DNA of 43,114 bases from Bacteroidales bacterium (GTDB lineage Bacteria; Bacteroidota; Bacteroidia; Bacteroidales; Bacteroidaceae): contig SFEP01000010.1 in the NCBI GenBank assembly GCA_004557185.1, forward strand, positions 1-43,114, given 5' to 3'. The notes below the pieces were generated by a model. That model did no database searches, was not told the origin of the DNA, and saw only the letters and a program-made list of their open reading frames with translations. Each line of letters starts with the position of its first letter. Position 1 is the first letter of the stretch. The position numbers were made by a program, and so were the translations under genes. Below, one piece after another: positions 23,290 through 31,336 of the stretch.

Positions 23290-24867
23290 ATGACACGCTA
23301 CATCGGCATCATTCTGGCGGGCGGAAGCGGTAGCCGCATGGGCAGCGACAAGCCCAAGCAATACCTCACGCTGGCCGGGCGCACCGTTTTGGAACACAGC
23401 ATCGAGGCCTTTGCCACGCACCCGCTGATAGACGAGGTGGCGGTGGTGGTGGCCCCCGCTTGGCACGACACGGTGCAAGGCATCATCGACCGCTGCGGAC
23501 ACGCCAAGGTGAAACGCCTGCTGCACGGCGGCAAGGAGCGCACTGACTCCAGTTTGGCCGCCATACGGGCCTACGAGGGGCAGGACGTGTGCCTGCTCTT
23601 TCACGACGCCGCACGCCCACTCGTCACGGCACGCTGCATCAGCGACGTGTGCCGCGCACTGCAGAGCCACGAGGCCGTAGCCACGGGCATCGCCTCGGTG
23701 GACACCCTCATGCAAACGGAGAACGGCTGCATCAAGGCCGTGCCGCCACGCAGCCAGATGCAGCGCATGCAAACACCGCAGGCTTTCCGCCTCAGCACCA
23801 TTGCCGAGGCTTACCGACTGGCGCTGGCCGACCCTCACTTTGCTGCCACCGACGACTGCGGCATCGTGATGCGCTACCTGCCACACGTGCCCATTGCCGT
23901 GGTCGAGGGTGATGCCTGCGCGCTGAAACTGACTTTCCCCGACGACCTGCTCACCCTCGAACGTCTGCTGGCCACACGCCAGGCTGCCGAAGCCTCGCAA
24001 TCGCCCGGCACTGCCGCCACAACCTCGCAGCAGCCCAACCTGACGGCCGAGGGGCGCAACCGCTACGTGCGACGCTACCACCAGGAGCACCTGCGAGCCA
24101 TGCAGGAGGCTGAACTCGACATTCTGCGCCACGTGGCCGCACTGTGCCGGCGCCACGGCATAGCCTACTGGCTTGACAGCGGCACGCTGCTCGGCGCCAT
24201 CAGGCACGGAGGCTTCATTCCGTGGGACGACGACATCGACATCTGCATGCCCCTGACCGACGTGCCACGCTTCATCGAAGTGGCACAACGCGAACTCCCG
24301 CCGCACCTCTTTGTGCAAGCACCGCAAACCGACCCCTCCATGCGCCTGCCCATTTGCAAGGTGCGCAACCTCAACTCCCTCATTGTCGAGGGGGGCGACG
24401 ATTTTTCACGACCCTACGCCAAGGGCCTTTACATCGACATTTTCCCCATGCTGCCCTGGCCCACGCTGCCTTACAAACTCTCCAAACGACTGGCCAAGGG
24501 CTACTGCCGCGCCAACGCCATACTCCAGGCACAGCACACTTACTCCTGGCGCTCGGTGGCCGAACTCTTCTACTTCGGCACAAAGCGCGCCCTGCTCGGC
24601 GCGGCATGGCGGCTGGCCTGCATCGTAAGGCCCTCCGACAAGTTCTACTCCAACACGCTCAACAACAGCGGCAACGGCAACCGCCACCTGCGCAGCACCA
24701 TCTTCCCGCTGGGCACGGTGCAGTTTGAGGGCGAAACCTTCAGCGCACCCGCCGACTGCGACACTTACCTGCGCGACCTCTTTGGCGAATACCACACGCT
24801 GCCGCCCGTCGAGGCGCGGCAGGGGCACGCCACTTTCTTTGCCACACGTCTCACTGCGAACAACTGA
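23290..24867 (+). CDS. Fused IspD-like cytidylyltransferase / LicD phosphotransferase
   Basis: A 525-residue two-domain protein. Residues 1 to about 228 are an IspD/TarI-type cytidylyltransferase: IGIILAGGSGSRMGSDKPKQ, LFHDAARPLV and QTPQAFRLSTI. It is followed by a Ser/Thr/Gln-rich linker and a LicD domain (about 265-525) with GIAYWLDSGTLLGAIRHGG and PWDDDIDICMP, the nucleotidyltransferase-fold motif with catalytic aspartates near 312-316. LicD proteins transfer phosphocholine or similar groups from CDP donors to glycans. The IspD part may make CDP-ribitol, CDP-glycerol or a related donor rather than the MEP-pathway intermediate. The start at 23290 is chosen because the 21 upstream residues belong to the promoter duplication. 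It is the first gene of a four-gene cassette. Confidence 0.85.
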   Translation: MTRYIGIILAGGSGSRMGSDKPKQYLTLAGRTVLEHSIEAFATHPLIDEVAVVVAPAWHDTVQGIIDRCGHAKVKRLLHGGKERTDSSLAAIRAYEGQDVCLLFHDAARPLVTARCISDVCRALQSHEAVATGIASVDTLMQTENGCIKAVPPRSQMQRMQTPQAFRLSTIAEAYRLALADPHFAATDDCGIVMRYLPHVPIAVVEGDACALKLTFPDDLLTLERLLATRQAAEASQSPGTAATTSQQPNLTAEGRNRYVRRYHQEHLRAMQEAELDILRHVAALCRRHGIAYWLDSGTLLGAIRHGGFIPWDDDIDICMPLTDVPRFIEVAQRELPPHLFVQAPQTDPSMRLPICKVRNLNSLIVEGGDDFSRPYAKGLYIDIFPMLPWPTLPYKLSKRLAKGYCRANAILQAQHTYSWRSVAELFYFGTKRALLGAAWRLACIVRPSDKFYSNTLNNSGNGNRHLRSTIFPLGTVQFEGETFSAPADCDTYLRDLFGEYHTLPPVEARQGHATFFATRLTANN

Positions 24868-24901
24868 CACGTTGTCGCCTTTCCTTTTTATATATACACA
24901 C

Positions 24902-26722
24902 ATGCAAGCTATCATTCTGGCCGCCGGCATGGGACGCCGCCTGGGCGACCTTACACGCAACAACACCAAGTGCATGGTGAAGGTAAACGGAACTGCACTC
25001 ATCGACCGCCTGCTCACCCAACTCTCACGCCTCACGCTGCAACGCGTGGTGATAGTGGTGGGCTACGAGGGACAGAAACTCAAGGACTACATAGGACAAC
25101 GCTACGACGACGTGCTACACATTGAGTATGTGAACAACCCCGTCTACGACAAAACCAACAACATCTACTCTCTCGCCCTGGCCAAGGAGCAACTGCAGGA
25201 GGACGACACGCTGCTCATCGAGAGCGACCTCATCTTCGACGAGGACATGTTTCGCCTCATACTCGACGACCCCTACCCCAACCTCGCGCTGGTGGCGAAA
25301 TACCAAACGTGGATGGACGGCACCATGGTGTGCATCGACGAGGACTGCAACATTGTGAACTTCGTGCCCAAGAAAGCCTTCAAATACGAAGACACCAACC
25401 GCTACTACAAAACGGTGAACATCTACAAGTTCAGCCGCGACTTTGCACGCCACAAATACGTGCCCTTCCTCGAAGCTTACAGCAAGGCGCTGGGCAACAA
25501 CGAATACTACGAGCAGGTGCTGCGCGTCATCACCTTCCTCGACAAGAGCGAACTCAAGGCGCTGCCCGTGGGCAACCGCAAGTGGTACGAAATTGACGAC
25601 ATTCAGGACCTCGACATTGCCAACGCACTCTTTGCCGAAGGCGACGAGCAACTGCAGCAGTACATGCGACGCTACGGGGGCTACTGGCGCTTCCCCGACA
25701 TGCCCGACTTCTGCTACCTGGTGAACCCCTACTTCCCCTCGCCCCGCATGCTCAACGAAATGCGCGCCAACTTCGACACGCTGCTCACGGAGTACCCCTC
25801 GGGCATGTACGTCAACTCGCTGCTGGCGGGCAAATGCTTCGGCGTGCGGCAGGACTACATCGTGCCGGGCAACGGCGCCGCCGAACTCATCAAGTGCCTC
25901 ATGGAGCACACCGAAGGCCTGCTGGGCGTGTGCTGCCCCACCTTCGAGGAATACCCCAACCGCATGCCCGCCGAACGCATCGTGACCTTCCGACCCGAGG
26001 GCCGCGACTTCTGCTACACCGCCGACGACCTCATGCGCTACTTCGACGAGCACCCCGTGAGCACACTGCTGCTGGTGAACCCCGACAACCCCTCGGGCAA
26101 CTTCATTCCGCTGGCCGACATCTGCGTGCTGGCACAATGGTGCAGCGACCGCGGCGTACGCCTGGTGGTCGACGAGTCGTTTGTCGACTTTGCCGAGGGC
26201 TTCCCCCAGCACACACTGCTGCGCAACGACCTGCTCGAAGCCTACCCCACGCTCGTGGTGATGAAAAGCATCTCCAAGAGTTTCGGCGTGCCAGGGCTGC
26301 GTCTGGGCATCATGGCCTCGGCCGACACCGACCTCATTGCCCGCGCCAAGAAGGACGTGGCCATTTGGAACATCAATTCGTTCGCCGAGTTCTACATGCA
26401 GATTTACTCCAAATATGAGGTAGACTACCACGCCGCCTGCCACAAGTTCCAGGCGGAGCGCCGCCGCTTCTTCGCCCTGCTGCAGAGCATCCCCTTCCTG
26501 CGCGTCATTCCCTCGCAGGCCAACTACTTCCTGTGCGAAGTGCGCTCGCCCTACACCTCGCACGGCCTCGTAGCGGCCATGCTGCGCCGCTACAACATCC
26601 TGCTCAAGGACTGCTCCACCAAGCGCGCCTTCGACGGGCGCAACTACATTCGCATCGCCATACGCAACCACGTGGACAACGACCGCCTCATCGCCGCACT
26701 GAGGGATGTGGAGGGTAAATAA
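24902..26722 (+). CDS. Fused LicC-like nucleotidyltransferase / PLP aminotransferase-decarboxylase
   Basis: A 606-residue fusion. The N-terminal ~230 residues are a LicC/PntC-type cytidylyltransferase: AIILAAGMGRRLGDLTRNN followed by TKCMVKVNG, YDKTNNIYSLALA and LIESDLIFDEDMF. Residues about 245-606 are a fold-type I PLP enzyme of the HisC/CobD class: NGAAELIKCLM, LLVNPDNPSGNF, LVVDESFVDF and the cofactor lysine Lys459 in MKSISKSFGVPGLRLG. LicC makes CDP-choline from phosphocholine, and PntC makes CMP-aminoethylphosphonate; CobD decarboxylates threonine phosphate. A logical product would be a CDP-amino alcohol made from a phospho-amino acid, but aminotransferase activity is equally possible. 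It is separated from the IspD-LicD gene by 34 nt and from the next gene by 14 nt. Confidence 0.85.
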   Translation: MQAIILAAGMGRRLGDLTRNNTKCMVKVNGTALIDRLLTQLSRLTLQRVVIVVGYEGQKLKDYIGQRYDDVLHIEYVNNPVYDKTNNIYSLALAKEQLQEDDTLLIESDLIFDEDMFRLILDDPYPNLALVAKYQTWMDGTMVCIDEDCNIVNFVPKKAFKYEDTNRYYKTVNIYKFSRDFARHKYVPFLEAYSKALGNNEYYEQVLRVITFLDKSELKALPVGNRKWYEIDDIQDLDIANALFAEGDEQLQQYMRRYGGYWRFPDMPDFCYLVNPYFPSPRMLNEMRANFDTLLTEYPSGMYVNSLLAGKCFGVRQDYIVPGNGAAELIKCLMEHTEGLLGVCCPTFEEYPNRMPAERIVTFRPEGRDFCYTADDLMRYFDEHPVSTLLLVNPDNPSGNFIPLADICVLAQWCSDRGVRLVVDESFVDFAEGFPQHTLLRNDLLEAYPTLVVMKSISKSFGVPGLRLGIMASADTDLIARAKKDVAIWNINSFAEFYMQIYSKYEVDYHAACHKFQAERRRFFALLQSIPFLRVIPSQANYFLCEVRSPYTSHGLVAAMLRRYNILLKDCSTKRAFDGRNYIRIAIRNHVDNDRLIAALRDVEGK

Positions 26723-26736
26723 ACACTCGCTGCTCT

Positions 26737-27738
26737 ATGAACATTACCATTTGTGGCGGCGGTTCGCTCGGACATGTGTGCGCCGCCGTGCTGGGTTCTC
26801 ACCCCGATGTGCGCATCAGCATGCTCACGGGCCATCCCGAGGCCTGGCAGCGCCGCATCGCCTGCACCGACCCCGCGGGCAAGCGTTTTGAGTGCACGCT
26901 GCACACCGTCACGGCCAACGCCGCCCAAGCCCTGCACGAGGCCGACTGGGTGTTTCTCTGCCTGCCGGGCTTCCTGATTGAAAAGACGCTCTGCCAAATC
27001 CGTGAGCACTTGGGGCACGCCGCAGTGGGAGCCATTGTGGGCAGCACGGGCTTCTTCTTTGCCGCCCACCGTCTGCTGCCGCAAGGCACGCCACTCTTCG
27101 CCTTCCAGCGCACGCCCTTCATTGCCCGCACCAAGGACTACGGCGCCAGCGCCCTGCTCCTGGGCTACAAGCCCGAGGTGCACGTGGCGGCCGAATGTAT
27201 GCCCGCAGTCGATGACTTCCGCCGCACGGCCGAAAGGCTTTTCCTCACACCCACCCGTCTGCTGGGCAGCTTCTACGAGGCATCGCTCACCAACAGCAAC
27301 CCCATTCTGCACACCGGCCGCCTCTTCAGCATGTGGGGGCACTACGACGGACGCACCTGGGAGCGCCCCATACTCTTCTATAAGGAATGGACCGACGAGG
27401 CTTCGCAGCTGCTCATCGACATGGACGCCGAGTTCATGCGCCTGCTGGACATGTTGCCCATGCAGGGGCACCGCATTCCCACGCTGCTTTCCTACTACGA
27501 GAGCACAGATGCCCCCTCGCTCACGGCCAAGATTTCATCCATCGCAGCCTTCCAGACCATCACCGCCCCCATGCGGCCTACGCCCAACGGATGGGTGCCC
27601 GACTTTGCCAGCCGCTACTTCACCGAAGACTTCCCCTTCGGCCTGCGCTTCATCAAGGAACTGGCGGCCGAACACGGCGTGCCGACACCCACCATCGACA
27701 AGGTGCTGGCCTGGGGCATGTCGGTAGCAATTGTCTGA
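26737..27738 (+). CDS. Opine (octopine/nopaline) dehydrogenase-like NAD(P) enzyme
   Basis: A 333-residue protein with an N-terminal Rossmann domain (ITICGGGSLGHVCAAVLG) and DWVFLCLPGFLIEKTL. The C-terminal helical domain has EASLTNSNPILHTGRLF, matching the N-P-x-x-H region with the catalytic histidine of the octopine dehydrogenase family, and a conserved YKEWTDEAS stretch. Opine dehydrogenases join an amino group and an alpha-keto acid by reductive amination. In this cassette, a suitable amino substrate would be the amino-alcohol phosphate made by the neighbouring fusion, giving an N-carboxyalkyl group; this is inference. It begins 14 nt after the preceding stop, so translation is probably coupled. 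Confidence 0.8.
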   Translation: MNITICGGGSLGHVCAAVLGSHPDVRISMLTGHPEAWQRRIACTDPAGKRFECTLHTVTANAAQALHEADWVFLCLPGFLIEKTLCQIREHLGHAAVGAIVGSTGFFFAAHRLLPQGTPLFAFQRTPFIARTKDYGASALLLGYKPEVHVAAECMPAVDDFRRTAERLFLTPTRLLGSFYEASLTNSNPILHTGRLFSMWGHYDGRTWERPILFYKEWTDEASQLLIDMDAEFMRLLDMLPMQGHRIPTLLSYYESTDAPSLTAKISSIAAFQTITAPMRPTPNGWVPDFASRYFTEDFPFGLRFIKELAAEHGVPTPTIDKVLAWGMSVAIV

Positions 27739-27795
27739 CGCTGCTTCTTTCTTCTTTCTTTCAACTCCCCCACCCGCTCTCACCCCTTCCCCCTT

Positions 27796-28800
27796 ATGGA
27801 CGTAAACGTATTGATACTCTTCTTCAACCGCGCCGACTCGCTGCAACAGGTGTTCAACGCCGTGCGCCAAGCCCAGCCCGCGCGCCTCTTCCTCTATCAG
27901 GACGGGCCGCGCGGCGAAAAGGACATGCCGGGCATCATGGCCTGCCGCGACATTGTGAGCCACGTGGACTGGGAATGCGAAGTCTACACCCGCTTCGAGG
28001 AGGTGAACCACGGATGCGACCCGTCGGAGTTCCTGTCGCAGCAGTGGGCCTTCAGCATGGTGGAGAAATGCATTGTGCTGGAGGACGACGACGTGCCGAC
28101 CACCAGTTTCTTTGCCTTTTGCAAGGAAATGCTCGACCGCTACGAGCACGACGAACGGGTGGGCATGATAGCAGGCTTCAACACCGAGGAGCACACCACC
28201 GACTGCGGGGCCGACGACTACTTCTTCACCTCGAACTTCAGCATCTGGGGCTGGGCGTCGTGGCGACGCGTGGTGCAACGGTGGGACGAGGCCTACACCT
28301 GGCTCGACGACCCGCAAGCCGTGGCACGCATCGAGGCGCTCACCAAGGAGCGCAAGTTGCGACGCGACTTCTTGCCCATGTGCCGCGCTCACAAGGCCAG
28401 CGGCAAGGCTTTCTACGAAACCATCTTCCACGCCCACATGCTGCTCAGCAACCAACTGGCCATCGTGCCGCGCGTCAACATGATATCCAACCTCGGCGTG
28501 ACGGACAACTCCACGCACTTCGCGGGGTCGGTGCACACGCTCCCCGCGGGCTACCGCCGCATCTTCACCATGCAGCGCCACGAACTGGCCTTCCCCCTGC
28601 ACCACCCGCGCCACGTGGTCGACCACGTGGCCTACCGCCAACGCGTCTACCGCATCATGGCCTGGGAGCACCCGTGGCTCAAGGCGGCACGCTCGCTCGA
28701 GGAGCTCTGGCTCAACCTGCGCCACGGCCAGTGGCGGCGCATAGCCAGCGCGCTGGGCAACCGCCTGCGCATAGCCTGCCACGGCCGCCGCTTTCACTGA
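27796..28800 (+). CDS. Glycosyltransferase, HlpA-like GT2-type
   Basis: A 334-residue putative glycosyltransferase of the group annotated as hemolytic protein HlpA-like. It starts VNVLILFFNRADSLQQVFNAV, a GT-A fold N-terminus, with LYQDGPRG, CIVLEDDDVPTTSFFAF (DDD where a DxD metal site is expected) and FFTSNFSIWGWASWRR, a characteristic stretch. There is no signal peptide or clear membrane helix, so it likely works at the cytosolic face. It is the fourth gene of the cassette and probably builds or extends the glycan that LicD decorates. Donor and acceptor are unknown. Confidence 0.78.
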   Translation: MDVNVLILFFNRADSLQQVFNAVRQAQPARLFLYQDGPRGEKDMPGIMACRDIVSHVDWECEVYTRFEEVNHGCDPSEFLSQQWAFSMVEKCIVLEDDDVPTTSFFAFCKEMLDRYEHDERVGMIAGFNTEEHTTDCGADDYFFTSNFSIWGWASWRRVVQRWDEAYTWLDDPQAVARIEALTKERKLRRDFLPMCRAHKASGKAFYETIFHAHMLLSNQLAIVPRVNMISNLGVTDNSTHFAGSVHTLPAGYRRIFTMQRHELAFPLHHPRHVVDHVAYRQRVYRIMAWEHPWLKAARSLEELWLNLRHGQWRRIASALGNRLRIACHGRRFH

Positions 28801-28845
28801 TTTCCTCTTTTACCCCTCTCTCATCTATTCCTTATATATAAATAC

Positions 28846-30954
28846 ATGATTGTTTGCATAGCCGAGAAACCGAGCGTAGCGCGCGACATTGCCCAGGTGC
28901 TGGGCGCCACCACGTCGCACCAGGGCTACATGGAGGGCAACGGCTACCAGGTGACGTGGACCTTTGGCCACTTGTGCGAATTGAAATATCCCGAGGACTA
29001 CACGCCTGAATGGAAGCGCTGGTCGCTCGGCGCACTGCCCATGGTGCCCGCCCGCTTCGGCATACGCCTCAAGCATGACGACGGCGTGCGCCGCCAGTTT
29101 GCCGTCATCGAGCGCCTCATGCAGCAGGCCGACCGCATCATCAACTGCGGCGATGCCGGCCAGGAGGGCGAACTCATACAGCGATGGGTGATGCAGAAAG
29201 CCGGCGCACGCTGCCCCGTGGAGCGACTCTGGATTTCATCGCTCACCGAGGAGAGCATACGCGAGGGCTTCCAGTCACTCCGTCCACAGGCCGACTACCA
29301 GTCGCTCTACGAAGCGGGCCTCTGCCGCGCCATTGGCGACTGGATATTGGGCATGAATGCCACGCGCCTCTACACACTCAAGTACGGTGCCAACCGCCGG
29401 CCGGGCACGCCGCCCCTGAGCATTGGCCGTGTGCAGACGCCCACGCTGGCCCTCATTGTGAAGAGGCAGGAGGAAATTGACCACTTCAAGCCCGAGCCTT
29501 ACTGGGTGCTCACCACCCTTTACCGCGACGTCACCTTTGCCGCCGTGATGGACGACAACCGCGACGACGAGGCCGCCGCGCCCGCCACCGCCGACGCCGA
29601 CGCTGTCCGCGCCCGGCAGGCCGCACGCCGCGGCTTCAGCACCGAGGAGGAGGGACTCGCCGCACTGGAGAAAATACGCCACACGCCCTTCACCGTGACC
29701 AAGGTGGAGCGCAAGCAGGGCACCGAGGCACCGCCGCGGCTCTTCGACCTCACCTCGCTGCAGGTGGAGTGCAACAAAAAATTCGGCTACACCGCCGACC
29801 AAACGCTCACCCTCGTGCAGAGCCTCTACGAGAAGAAGGTGCAGACCTATCCGCGCGTCGACACGACGTACCTGAGCGAGGACATTTACGGCAAGTGCAA
29901 GCAAATTCTCAACGGCATTGCGGGCCGCTACGGCGAACTGCTCATGCCGCTGCGGGGCGCGCCGCTGCGCAAGAGCAAAAAGGTGTTCGACTCCTCGAAG
30001 GTGACCGACCACCACGCCATCATTCCCACAGGCGTGGCGCCGCAGCACCTCACCGACATGGAGCAGCGCGTGTTCGACCTCGTGGCGCGCCGCTTCATCG
30101 CCGTCTTCTACCCCGACTGCCGCTTTGCCACCACCACGGTGCTGGGTGAGGCTGCCGAAATTCCCTTCAAAGCCACAGGCCGCCAAATACTCGAGCCTGG
30201 CTGGCGGGCATGCTTCACCACGCAGCCCGACGCTGCACCCGACGACGAGGCCGCCGACCGCCGCCAGCCCGAGGCGCAGACGGCTGCTATGCCGGCCTTC
30301 ACGCAGGGCGAGAGCGGGCCGCACCAGCCACAGTTGGCGCAGAAAATGACGCAGCCCCCCAAGCCCTACACCGAGGCCACACTGCTCCGCGCCATGGAGA
30401 CGGCGGGACGCACCGTGGACGACGAAGCCCTGCGCGACGCCCTCAAGGAAAACGGCATTGGCCGACCCTCTACACGCGCCGCCATCATCGAGACGCTCTT
30501 TCGCAGGCAGTACATCCGCCGCCAGCGCAAGGCGCTCTCACCCACCGACACGGGCAAGGAACTCATTGCCCTCATTCACGACGAACTGCTCAAGAGTGCC
30601 GAACTCACGGGACTGTGGGAGCGCAAGCTCCGACAGATTGAGCGCCACGAATACAGCGCGCAGCAGTTCATCGACGAAATGAAGGACATGGTGCAAACCC
30701 TCGTGCTGCAAGTGCTGGCAGACAACACGCACCGCCTCGTCACCCCCGCCCAGGCCGCACCCGCACCGGCCGCCCGCAGCGCCGCGAAGACCAAGACCGA
30801 CGACCCTGCCGCCGAACCGAAGCCCCGCCGCCGCATCATACGTGCCGGCAGCATCTGCCCCCAATGCGGACAGGGCAAGGTCATCAAGGGCAACACCGCC
30901 TACGGCTGCTCCCGCTGGCGTGAGGGCTGCAACTGGCGCAAGCCTTTCAAGTAG
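28846..30954 (+). CDS. topB: DNA topoisomerase III
   Basis: A type IA topoisomerase of 702 residues that passes single strands and resolves recombination intermediates. The TOPRIM domain begins IVCIAEKPSVARDIAQVLG and includes NCGDAGQEGELI; the core has SIGRVQTPTLALI; the catalytic tyrosine is in QTYPRVDTTYLSEDIY; GIGRPSTRAAIIETL is also conserved. The C-terminus ends in a zinc-ribbon-like CPQCGQGKVIKG and YGCSRWREGCNW. It follows the glycosyltransferase by 45 nt and may be transcribed with the cassette, but has no functional link to it. It converges on recQ across a repeat-rich spacer. Confidence 0.95.
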   Translation: MIVCIAEKPSVARDIAQVLGATTSHQGYMEGNGYQVTWTFGHLCELKYPEDYTPEWKRWSLGALPMVPARFGIRLKHDDGVRRQFAVIERLMQQADRIINCGDAGQEGELIQRWVMQKAGARCPVERLWISSLTEESIREGFQSLRPQADYQSLYEAGLCRAIGDWILGMNATRLYTLKYGANRRPGTPPLSIGRVQTPTLALIVKRQEEIDHFKPEPYWVLTTLYRDVTFAAVMDDNRDDEAAAPATADADAVRARQAARRGFSTEEEGLAALEKIRHTPFTVTKVERKQGTEAPPRLFDLTSLQVECNKKFGYTADQTLTLVQSLYEKKVQTYPRVDTTYLSEDIYGKCKQILNGIAGRYGELLMPLRGAPLRKSKKVFDSSKVTDHHAIIPTGVAPQHLTDMEQRVFDLVARRFIAVFYPDCRFATTTVLGEAAEIPFKATGRQILEPGWRACFTTQPDAAPDDEAADRRQPEAQTAAMPAFTQGESGPHQPQLAQKMTQPPKPYTEATLLRAMETAGRTVDDEALRDALKENGIGRPSTRAAIIETLFRRQYIRRQRKALSPTDTGKELIALIHDELLKSAELTGLWERKLRQIERHEYSAQQFIDEMKDMVQTLVLQVLADNTHRLVTPAQAAPAPAARSAAKTKTDDPAAEPKPRRRIIRAGSICPQCGQGKVIKGNTAYGCSRWREGCNWRKPFK

Positions 30955-30984
30955 GCCGGATACCATGCAAAGCGTTGAGCGGAC

Positions 30985-31325
30985 ACGCATAGTATTTTTT
31001 ACGTGGCTTCTCCTTTTTCCCGTCAGCCGCCCCGACGAATAGTGATGCCGTGGGAGAAACTTCCCCCCGCCGTGGACAGATGTGACCACAGCGGGGGGAA
31101 GTTTCTTTACACAGCGAGTTGTTTTTACGGCTCGCCGCCCCGACGAAAATAGATGCTACGTAAAAAAGTTTACGAACGACGTGATTTTTTTTACGTAGTA
31201 CGTGATATTTTTTACGTAGCACCCTGTTTTTCCCGTCACCCGCCCCGTCAGAAATAGATGCCGTGGGAGAAAGTTCCCACGGCGGGGGAAGTTTCGTCCA
31301 CGGCGTGGGAAGTTTTTCCCACGTG
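30985..31325. repeat. Dispersed palindromic repeat, locus 2, between topB and recQ
   Basis: Several hairpins in a row: 20-bp arms with one mismatch (31056-31075 and 31086-31105, GAAACTTCCCCCCGCCGTGG), 14-bp perfect arms TGCTACGTAAAAAA (31154-31167 and 31208-31221), GCCGTGGGA (31260-31268 and 31275-31283), and CGTGGGAA (31304-31311 and 31316-31323). The segment 31120-31195 is nearly identical to 7434-7510. topB and recQ converge here, so the hairpins may also terminate transcription. No gene is seen. Confidence 0.8.
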
Positions 31326-31336
31326 ATGGCATGGCC

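Noticed and set aside
23290..28800. Interpretation of the cassette as phosphonate biosynthesis
   Set aside because: No PEP mutase or phosphonopyruvate decarboxylase is seen, and the PLP domain has HisC/CobD-class rather than PhnW-class motifs; kept only as an alternative.
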